Origin: Nothopassalora personata
Lineage: Eukaryota > Ascomycota > Dothideomycetes > Mycosphaerellales > Mycosphaerellaceae
Assembly (NCBI GenBank): GCA_033816765.1
Contig: CM066293.1
Span: 930,001 to 994,000, forward strand
Reading direction: 5' to 3'
Length of the DNA stretch: 64,000 nucleotides
The notes beneath the pieces were generated by a model. The model searched no databases. It had not been told where the DNA came from and worked only from the letters and a program-made list of their open reading frames with translations. Position numbers and translations under genes: made by a program. This document shows, piece after piece, positions 56,401 through 64,000 of the stretch (the first letter of the stretch is position 1; every line of letters begins with the position of its first letter).

Positions 56401-56703
56401 CTTCTTGGCGAGGTCACAACCCTACCCAGGTGGTTTGCGGAGCTCCTCGGGATCATGCAAAAAGCAGAAGGGAACAAGATGTTCAACTACGCTGTCGCCG
56501 GCAGTCTGTTGGGCCAGGCATTGGTCATCTACTTCCCTCCCCTGCAGCGTGTCTTCCAGACGGAGGCGCTATCGGCTTTTGATTTGCTGGAGCTCATCGC
56601 TATGGCGAGCATCGTCTTATGGGTCGACGAAGGAAGGAAACTGTATCAGAGACGGTTCGGGAGTGGCAGAAGTCTGCCGAGCGGATATAGTAGGATTGTG
56701 TAG
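53443..56703 (+). CDS. PMR1: Golgi Ca2+/Mn2+ P-type ATPase, PMR1/SPCA type (1069 aa, two exons)
   Basis: It pumps Ca2+ and Mn2+ into the Golgi to support glycosylation and secretion. The exons are 53443-56075 and 56127-56703, with a 51-bp intron (GTGAGT...CTCCAG) joining DGPPA-Q to SLGVEPVDP. After a long Ser/Pro-rich N-terminus come the actuator TGE in [13 protein letters not shown], then helix M4 [19 protein letters not shown]. The phosphorylation site is D425 in [15 protein letters not shown]. The nucleotide site [23 protein letters not shown] and [17 protein letters not shown] follow. The C-terminal helices include the SPCA ending [32 protein letters not shown] stretch of about 18 residues after KSVLLGE looks inserted compared with the family. 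Confidence 0.95.
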
Positions 56704-57570
56704 AGGTATTGCTATATGTACAGAACAGAATCGTATGCTTGTGAATGTGACACCAGACGCTAAGATAGTGTGTGTCCATGGGTCAGTTGTCGTGTATAAC
56801 CTTGGAAGGCAAAAGGAGACGCAAAAGATCAATCATCCTGAGTCGAAGACAACACCAAGCGGCCTGTGGGATCGAGGTAGATTTGCTTTATGTGTCCATA
56901 GTTGTAGCGCAGTATGACAGTCTCCACACCTAGAATTGCTTGATTGACTGCGCCCTTCGACCCAACACGACCGACCGGAGTGCCACATGTCTGATAGCAT
57001 ATGCACCACATCATCTCTCTACTCTCTCGAGCTCCCCAGCCTGGACACCGCGAAGCCTTCGTGAGGACAACCCTTTGGCAAAAAAGATAGCCTCAGCGGC
57101 TCGAACAATAGGCTCCGAGCTATCAGCACACGATCAGAGGGAAAATTTGCCACGCGAGACTATGCAGGGAGCTTAAATGGAGAGTGGCTACGACTGCGAA
57201 ACCTATTGAGCTATTCAACCCAAATTGATCGACCGGCAGCGCTTACTCTCGCGATGATGTAGAATTCCCCTCTCAGACATCTCTTCCATTCATCTCATCA
57301 TCAAGCTCTGCTTCACTTGCTCCGGCGGTCGTCATTTGGTCTGCCCAGATCATATAAGTACTTCCCAGGCGATCGTACGCTCGTCCGAAGAGCGATGCTA
57401 GCCGTACAGTAATACGCGGATCCTACCTTTTATAGTGACAGGCGATTGCATGTGGTAGAAATGTGTTGACCTTTAAATTTCAAGAATCCAAATAAATACA
57501 TCACTCGCAGCGCAAAGCGTCTTATCAAGCCTTAAAGCTCCAACTCGCCTCTACCTTCCACACTACCACC
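56704..57570. other. intergenic
   Basis: About 870 bp downstream of the Ca2+ ATPase. No gene is supported. Confidence 0.35.
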
Positions 57571-58409
57571 TCACGCCTCAACAAGCGCCAAAGTGCCTCT
57601 CATCGCCGCCTCCCCGTGGATCTCAACCTCGTTCGCTCGCAACAGCTCCGCAACTGCCATCGAGCCGGCGCGGACGAGATAGCGATAGGCTCGAACCAAG
57701 TCGTAAAGCCCGGCAGTCATTTTGTATTGCGCAACTTCCACTGTGCCCAGAATTTATTCGCATCGAGTTTGTTGCGCGAGACTCTGCATGTTGGAGCCTT
57801 GGGCGTTGTTGTTTAGCATGTAGATCAGCATGCTGTCACGGACGCGAAAGATGGATGCTGCGTATTTCGCAGCGCTGGTCTGTGTAGGGGGAGCGGCGTG
57901 GCCGGATTCAATCGAGGCTGGTGGTAGGCCGAGGAGATTCACGGGAGGGAATGTGGTTTTGGGGAGATTGGACTGACTTTGAGCAAGTCCATTTTGTGTG
58001 AATCTCGCGACGTGCTGGCGCGGGTCGGGTAGTCTTGCAATCGGTGACTTCCCATACTGCTCAAGAACGACATTTGACGTATCGACATACTAAGCGCTAG
58101 GTTCCGTATGGCCGCCTCGACTGTTATCGTCGTCATGCTGCTGCTCAGCTTTGATAGCTTCCGTTCGGCTGTCTTTGTTAGGTGGCATGGCAATGCCCAC
58201 CTCACAATGATGACTAACGCGTGGGAGAGGCGGCCTGAGATGTAGTACGATAAGCTCCAGTGAATGAGATCCCTCGTATAGCGTTTTGCCAGTTCTGAGA
58301 CTGTCTCGACACTTCTTTGTCGAAGACTTCCTTGTTGTGCATGCGATCGGCACTGGGGTGATTGGAAATCTGCAGATGGAGCTGATACATGTTCTGCGAG
58401 AGCAGGCAC
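57571..58409 (-). pseudogene. unidentified minus-strand gene, probably disrupted
   Basis: The end reads FWAQWKLRNTKMTAGLYDLVRAYRYLVRAG, then AVAELLRANEVEIHGEAAMRGTLALVEA, then a stop at 57571. It is strongly coding-like, helical and alanine-rich. The segment before it (AAKYAASIFRVRDSMLIYMLNNNAQGSN, near 57870-57800) is in a different frame with no convincing intron between, so a frameshift is likely. Upstream pieces towards 58409 are in mixed frames. I do not recognise the family. Confidence 0.4.
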
Positions 58410-60000
58410 TTAAGACCTGCGTGTTGTTCATGGACCGGACCTCAGCCAAGAGCAACAAGCCTGCACTTCCGCTTGCTTGCAACCAAAGCTTCCTCATTGA
58501 TCGTCACTAAACTCTGTCGCATCGCTACATCGTTGAGCTGCAATGTAGCTGGATCTTAAATTGGCCTTCCAACCCTCATCAGAATGAGAGATCGTGGTTG
58601 GCTGCTCAGCACTCTCTTCATGGAGGTCGCCCTTACTACAACGAAGTCGACATGATCTGCACCATCGGCAGGAACTTCCCCGATGTTGCGACGATACAGA
58701 GATGCGTTGTGCTGACGATCGTCTTTGGAATAGAGTGAACCAACCCAGTAATGCTGCTCGTTGTCGATGACCGATCCTTTGCGGTAAATCCAGAACTCCT
58801 CGTTTGTGGTCCATGGAAGTTTGGGTGAGAATATCTTCAGCCTGCCATCGTTCTCTCGTATGTCGTCGAATATGCCGATCCGCAAAGAGGACATACTTGT
58901 CTAGAAGAGTAACAGTATGCCTTTTGGCACTATCGGTAGCAAGCTGTAGAGACCTGGAAGTTGATGCGTAATGTGAGCTAAGGTCACAGCCCTGTCAGCA
59001 GGTACCTCCCATCTCCTTCTGCACGCGTTATCTTCCGTGTCAGCGCGCCTAGTCCAAGGAAACTTTGACTGCACTCTGCCGCCAATCTCTGTGAGACTGA
59101 GGCCTCCAACTTCGTTTATGTAGCAAATGACCTCTGGCAACCGCATGACACTGTCAAGTTACGCGTCAGTACAGCAAGGCGCCCAGCTAGTGTACAAGCT
59201 CGCCCTTGATCGTCCAGCAGGTTGAGACCAGCACCATCAGTCCACGCGAGCCCACTGCAAGTTGGATACTTCAAGCACATTTGGACGCTCGTAATGGGTA
59301 GTGTCGTTCGGTCAGCACGCCGCTTCATCTGATACTCTCCGAGGGTTCCGTCATCGGAATCTTCCCACAGGAGAGACAAACCAAATGGAGACGTCGGCAT
59401 GCCCCATAGAAAGTCCTCACCCGTGCTGTGGAAATCGTCTGCATGCTACCAGAGAATCCATCGAGTGTGTTGCTCTCGAACGTAGACTCGAGAGTACTGA
59501 AGCGATTGGCCAGGGCACCGAATTCTCCCCAAAAGCTTTCACTGAATGTCAGTGACTGCGATCGTCCATTCGAAGCTTATTTGCTGAGTTGTTGAAGACA
59601 TCAATTGGCTTCGCGACAGATGCGGAGTACACCTTTGCTCCAGTGTGGGCAGGCTGAAATTTTGCAGGCTAGTATTCCATGACCGACTCTTCACAATAGG
59701 TGCCTGCAGCACATTCGAAGTAGATTTGCTCTTCAGTGAAGATGATGTTTCGAGAAGACAAGGATGTCTCCTGCATGCACCAGCTTGGTGCTTGACCCCG
59801 GGGCCAGGGAGCATTTTTGTTCTCATGGCAGCATACATTAATGATTCCTGATATTGGTGCTTCAGAAAGCGTGACATGAGCACGGGTAGTGAATGTCAAC
59901 GGTTGAAAACACATTGTTACGTATGTGATCTTAGTGGAAGCAGTGGAAGGAGCAACATCCTTGTCGCTTCGCTCGGCAAGTTCCGATTGTGACGAAGTGC
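58410..60000 (-). pseudogene. HET-like (heterokaryon-incompatibility type) gene, degenerate
   Basis: Minus-strand blocks occur in order but in changing frames. PSWCMQETSLSSRNIIFTEEQIYFECAAG lies near 59770 and resembles the RGWxxQExxLSxRxxxF...xxxxxECxxG step in the second half of HET domains. The clearest run is WCMQETSLSSRNIIF. FSGSMQTISTARVRTFYG lies near 59440 and MPTSPFGLSLLWEDSDDGTLGE near 59400-59335. LPEVICYINEVGGLSLTEIGGR and WTTNEEFWIYRKGSVIDNEQHYWVGS (near 58810) follow. A stop follows VMEY at 59669. Fungal HET proteins mediate nonself-recognition cell death. This copy is probably dead. The family call rests on short motifs. Confidence 0.4.
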
Positions 60001-60137
60001 TGAATGAAAGACCGTGACTTTCCCTTTCCTGACTGCAACCACAATTTACCACTGACACCACATTCTCCAAGACTAACCTTGCAGATCCACGCACTATCAC
60101 CAGCTCACGGTACGTACCACCAATTCCCTTACGAAAA

Positions 60138-61226
60138 ATGGCGAAAAAGAACTGCACCAAGGGCCACGCAGCAAGTGGCAGCAACCCTCTAGGCCCACTC
60201 GGCAGACAGATTCTAGACAGAGCATTTGCCAACAACGGAGCCACAGAGACATACGTACCAACCCCGCGGCACGAACTCCTCGACGATTTGTTCACACCAG
60301 CGCCGAACCAGTACTACGACCAGCACGACGTCCAGGCGTTCCCTAACCACTGCGATCACCCACAGAACTACCAGCACCAAATGGACTACAACAATCAGTA
60401 TGCCAACTCGGCGTATGCTGGGTATGGGTATGCTGCTCCTCCAGGCTATAACGCACAGTACGCTCAGCAGGCACAGTATCAAGCAGCACATCCACCGATC
60501 CGAAATCCGTTCAACCCACCACCTCCTCCAGCCGCTACATATGCTGGACAGAATGCCCAGTTCGATCCGGATGAGCAACAGCAATTAGCGCAGTGGCAGT
60601 CAGCATATGCGCCGGCAGATCAACAGGACAGAGCAAAGAAGGGCGCGAAGAACGATCGCGCGGACGGTGCTGGTGTCGCACCCGTGGGTCAACGTGGCGC
60701 GGCCACAGAAGCAGAGACCAAGAGCAAAGTCGATGATGGCAAGTACACTGTGGTGAGAAAGGGCGGTGGTGAGTCTTGGGAGGATAAGACTCTGCTGGAG
60801 TGGGACCCCACCAAGTTTCGCATCATGGTGGGTAACCTGGCAGGTGAGGTCACCGACGACTCGCTCACCAAAGCGTTTGCTGCCTACGGTGTGAACAAAG
60901 CACGCGTCATCAGAGATAAGCGCACAACCAAGTCGAAGGGCTTCGGGTTTGTTGAGTTTACAGATGGCGAGCAGGGCTTCAAGGCCGCCCGTGAGATGTC
61001 CGGAAAGTACATTGGCAGCCATCCTGTCACCATCCAGCGTGCCAGGACCAATGTCGCACCAGTGGTCAAGAAGGATAACAACAAGCACAAAGGCAAGAAC
61101 AGCAACTACAACAAGAACAAGGACAACAAGCAGCAGCAGAAAGACCCTCTCAAGGCCAACACAGGCGCAGGCATCGAGAAGAAACAGGCAGCAAAGCCTG
61201 CTCCAGGTTTGAAATTGTTGGGTTGA
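60138..61226 (+). CDS. RNA-binding protein with one RRM, RBM42-like (362 aa)
   Basis: It is a single-exon gene starting at MAKKNCTKGH in good context (AAAATGGCG). The N-terminal two thirds is low-complexity, rich in Y, Q, A, P and N (QYANSAYAGYGYAAPPGYNA, NPFNPPPPPAA). It then has a conserved lead-in GESWEDKTLLEWDPTKFRI. A C-terminal RRM covers about residues 226-305, with RNP2 IMVGNLA and RNP1 KSKGFGFVEF. The tail is lysine/asparagine-rich (KDNNKHKGKN) and ends PGLKLLG. This arrangement, especially the segment before the RRM, matches the RBM42 family, which is associated with mRNA processing. The specific RNA targets are unknown. Confidence 0.88.
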   Translation: MAKKNCTKGHAASGSNPLGPLGRQILDRAFANNGATETYVPTPRHELLDDLFTPAPNQYYDQHDVQAFPNHCDHPQNYQHQMDYNNQYANSAYAGYGYAAPPGYNAQYAQQAQYQAAHPPIRNPFNPPPPPAATYAGQNAQFDPDEQQQLAQWQSAYAPADQQDRAKKGAKNDRADGAGVAPVGQRGAATEAETKSKVDDGKYTVVRKGGGESWEDKTLLEWDPTKFRIMVGNLAGEVTDDSLTKAFAAYGVNKARVIRDKRTTKSKGFGFVEFTDGEQGFKAAREMSGKYIGSHPVTIQRARTNVAPVVKKDNNKHKGKNSNYNKNKDNKQQQKDPLKANTGAGIEKKQAAKPAPGLKLLG

Positions 61227-62032
61227 ACGAGAGATTGCCATATCAGAGCATGCGGGTCGAATGCGTTTAGCGAGGCGTTGACGGGTCATATGGGCAGCAG
61301 GAAAGACGTGCAGCAACGGTGAGAGTAAGTGAAGCGTGCGCGCGTCTCTGCTCAGGTACGTCGTGGCCTCAAAATTTGCGAGCAGTACAACACGCTAATG
61401 GGGTATCTTGTGTAATTGCTTCCCAGCTTTGTCCGCCGCTGTGGCCATCAATCAGCTCTGAGTGTACCATATAGTGGTCTTGTCACCGCAGTCCACGGAT
61501 TCCAAAGGTATGTGATTCTGTCATCTCGCCCTTAGCTTTTCGATTCGGCTGTATTTCATTCGCTGTTAGTGAATACCAAGGCGCTCTCTGTGCTGTGTGA
61601 CCCTAGCAAAACTTGCTGGTCGTTCTCGCGTTGAGCACACTAGGCATTGGTACGTTCCACTCGGAACCGGCTCTGTGTCGACATGTTCTTTTCTGTCTCC
61701 AAGAGCTTGACCGGCGTCGCATGTCTCCAAGTGCGAGTCAATAGCACTATCAATTGTGCAAATGCACAAGGAAATTCGTCGTATTGCAAACGCCACTTTG
61801 GGTCATCCGCAATCTGCGGTATTCATGGTTGGTCGAATCGCATGGGACGCACAGACCGAGACTTCGGCGGCCGCGGTTCAGAATCCAGCAACGTGACATG
61901 TGAGAGGTGGGGAGGCGAAGTCAAACCAGACAGCACAACTACACAGATGATTACTGCACAGACATATTACCTGCAGGCCGCCTCAGCACTCCATATTAAA
62001 ATTGCTGAGTACTGCTTAAATCAGCAGCCAAC
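61227..62032. promoter_or_regulatory. intergenic region holding the P450 promoter
   Basis: About 800 bp between two plus-strand genes. A TATA-like CCATATTAAAATTG lies at about 61991-62004, roughly 30-40 bp before the P450 start codon. No other gene is supported, although long ORFs overlap the start of the P450 gene in other frames. Confidence 0.4.
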
Positions 62033-63713
62033 ATGGGTTTTCAGTCTTTCCTCGACCGCGTCGCTCCTCTCTCTTTCGTGTACGCTGGTCTGGTGTTCGG
62101 ATCCTGGCAGCTGCAATACTACACGTCCAACTTGGTCTCCTCGGGAGTCTTCCTACTACTAACTCTTGTGTTCCTCCAAAAGGTTGCGCACCACGTTCAG
62201 GATGAGAGAAAGATTCTCGCGCTGGGAAAGCAGGCTCCCATAGTGCGGACGAACACGCCCTTCAATGTCGGCTTTCTCTACAGAGCACTATGGTATTTCA
62301 CCAACCATCGCAACCATGAGTTGTGGTGGATGATGTTCGATAAGAACGGGAACGAGAACCTTCCATATACAGTTGAAAGTGTTGTTGTGGGTCAGAGATT
62401 GGTGTTTACCAGTGATGAGGAGAACATCAAAGCCATTTTGGCGACGCAGTTCCAAGATTACGGCAAGGGGCCTCAGTTTAGGAAGGAGTGGAAGGAGTTT
62501 TTGGGTTTGAGTGAGTGCCATCAAGTGACTTTGTGCTTTGAACAGAAGGTGCTGACTTGCGTCTACAGGCATCTTCACCACGGACGGCTATCAGTGGCAT
62601 GATTCACGGCAGCTTCTGAGACCCCAGTTCATCAAGGACAGAGTCGGTGATCTGCATAAGTTCGAACATCAGATTCAGATCCTCTTGCCAATGCTGAAGG
62701 GCAACGGCGAGACTGTGCGCCTTGACGATCTGATCTATCGATACACTCTTGATGCAGCAACCCACTTCCTCTTCGGCCGCAGTGTCGGCAGCCTGGAGAA
62801 TGGAGAAGCAGAGTTCGCCACCGCCTTCGCAGAAGTCCAGCGAGTGCAGGCCATCATCGCCAGAGCTGGACCATTGCAGCACTTCGTTCCCATGAAGTCC
62901 TTCCGCCAGGCACTAGGAGTATTAAACAGATTCACCGACCGCTACATCGACGAAGCACTATCCCTCCCACCCGAAGAACTGGAAAAGAGCACCAAATCAG
63001 ACGAATCATACACCTTCCTCCACGCCATAGCAGCCTACACCCGCGACCGCGCCGTGCTCCGGGACCAACTCGTTGCAGTCCTCCTCGCGGGCCGAGACAC
63101 AACCGCCGTAACCCTCTCCTGGCTCTTCTACGAACTGTCCCGCAACCCATCCATAACTTCCAAACTCCGTGAAGAAATCGTCGACCGCGTCGGTACAAAC
63201 CGCGTGCCGACCTACGACGATCTAAAATCTATGCGCTACCTAACCCACACCATCAACGAAGTCCTCCGCCTCTATCCCGTAGTGCCCTACAACGTCCGCG
63301 TAGCCCTCACAGACACCACACTTCCCCACGGCGGCGGCCCGGATGGCACGGAACCCATTGGAATCACCAAGAATACGCCCATCGGCTACTCCACCTTCGT
63401 GATGCAACGACGTGCAGACATTTACCCACCTGGATCGTCAGGGTTCCCAGATCCCCAGCAATTTGTGCCCGATCGATGGGATAATTGGGTGCCCAAGTCT
63501 TGGACGTATATTCCCTTCAATGGAGGGCCGAGAATTTGCATTGGACAGCAGTTTGCGCTGACGGAAATTGCGTACACGGTTACGAGAATTTTGCAGGTGT
63601 TTGAGAGGGTTGAGAGTAGACAGGAGGGGTTTCCCGGGACGAAGACGGATATTGTGTTGCAGCCGCAGAAGGGGGTTCATGTTGCGTTTGTGAAGGGGGA
63701 GGGCAATGCGTGA
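62033..63713 (+). CDS. cytochrome P450, CYP52-like (540 aa, two exons)
   Basis: It is a microsomal haem monooxygenase; CYP52 enzymes omega-hydroxylate alkanes and fatty acids. The exons are 62033-62510 and 62569-63713. The 58-bp intron (GTGAGT...CTACAG) joins EFLGLS to IFTTDGYQWHDSR. The N-terminus has one or two hydrophobic helices (FVYAGLVFGSW and SGVFLLLTLVFL) for ER anchoring. Motifs in order are the helix-I oxygen-binding AGRDTTAV, ExxR in INEVLRLYPVVPYNVR and the PxRW segment VPDRWDNW. The haem loop FNGGPRICIGQQFALTE has its Cys at about residue 482. The FNGGPRICIGQQ form is characteristic of the CYP52 group. The length is normal. Substrate preference within the group cannot be read from sequence alone. 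Confidence 0.93.
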
Positions 63714-64000
63714 GGGTTGAGAGGTGCTATGGATGGGGGGCGTCTCTGATGTGTGTCACGAACACCAGATCGAGATCATGTTATGGTTCGTAGCGCATGT
63801 ACCAGGCTTTCTGCTCAGCATGAAGACGAACAAGCATTTTCAAATCGCCTCTTCTCAGAGTCTCCTTCATGTTCCATTCAACGTGGTCACCGGTCTCTGC
63901 TCAGCATGACGGAGACAACCTAGCATCTCTAATCGTCTTCTCTCAGTATCAGCTTCACGTTACATCCAGCCGACGAGGTTCTGTAAATGAAGCCATTCAA
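63714..64000. other. intergenic, 3' of the P450 gene
   Basis: About 290 bp to the window edge. The words TCTGCTCAGCATGA and TCATGTTCCATTCAACGT / TCACGTTACAT suggest a weak imperfect duplication (63807-63910 compared with later text). No gene is seen. Confidence 0.3.

Noticed and set aside
61647..62162. A plus-strand ORF overlapping the start of the P450 gene
   Set aside because: It overlaps the P450 N-terminus in another frame and has no recognisable domain; most of it is promoter sequence.
1..64000. tRNA, rRNA or CRISPR features
   Set aside because: I looked for cloverleaf-like and A/B-box words and for short regularly spaced direct repeats with unique spacers and found none convincing. 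The only regular array is the minisatellite.

Overview
The window looks like nuclear DNA of a filamentous ascomycete, most likely a Dothideomycete (inference). Host genes carry short spliceosomal introns of roughly 38-110 bp (GT...AG, often with a CTAAC or CTGAC-like branch site). The gene content is fungal: PMR1, RAD21, secreted GH20 and GH43 enzymes, CYP52-like P450, HET-like and F-box-like families. The repeats show RIP-like decay (CpA/TpG turned into TpA while CpG is kept).

Layout. 1-6231: a Ty3/gypsy LTR retrotransposon on the minus strand, with gag and an overlapping pol that are both open and that runs off the left edge. 6232-12330: a transposon graveyard. In it an old RIP-mutated gag-only LTR element (7373-11826, minus, TSD ACTAT) was later hit, inside its own LTR, by a young and pristine gag-only element of a related family (7432-9429, plus, identical 348-bp LTRs, TSD CTCGA). 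The old element also carries a decayed antisense ORF encoding a Cys-rich, coiled-coil protein that the young one lacks. 12331-15244: gene-poor. 15245-17420: C2H2 transcription factor. 18060-20510: dead oligopeptide (OPT) transporter. 21229-24110: membrane-anchored double amidohydrolase. 24397-26222: secreted GH20 hexosaminidase. 27458-29025: secreted GH43 enzyme in six exons. 29508-31261: MFS permease.

32075-41263 is rich in relics: a subtilisin fragment, an unidentified broken gene, an F-box-like gene and a beta-lactamase-like relic. The intact UBR7-like gene (36732-38306) and two hypothetical genes lie among them. 41543-42908: diaminopropionate ammonia-lyase-like PLP enzyme. 43170-44090: a 31-bp GC-rich minisatellite in RIP-like DNA. 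44585-48685: 5-oxoprolinase, followed by two eroded F-box-like genes. 50946-52839 (RAD21 cohesin) and 53443-56703 (PMR1 Ca2+/Mn2+ ATPase) share a divergent promoter. 57571-60000: decayed minus-strand genes including a HET-like one. 60138-61226: RBM42-like RNA-binding protein. 62033-63713: CYP52-like P450.

The intact genes cover nutrient scavenging (chitin and arabinan breakdown, uptake, alkane or fatty-acid oxidation, glutathione and amino-acid catabolism) plus conserved cell-biology genes. They are not an obvious metabolic cluster. All gene models were read by eye; splice sites were chosen from reading-frame continuity and consensus and are not supported by transcripts.
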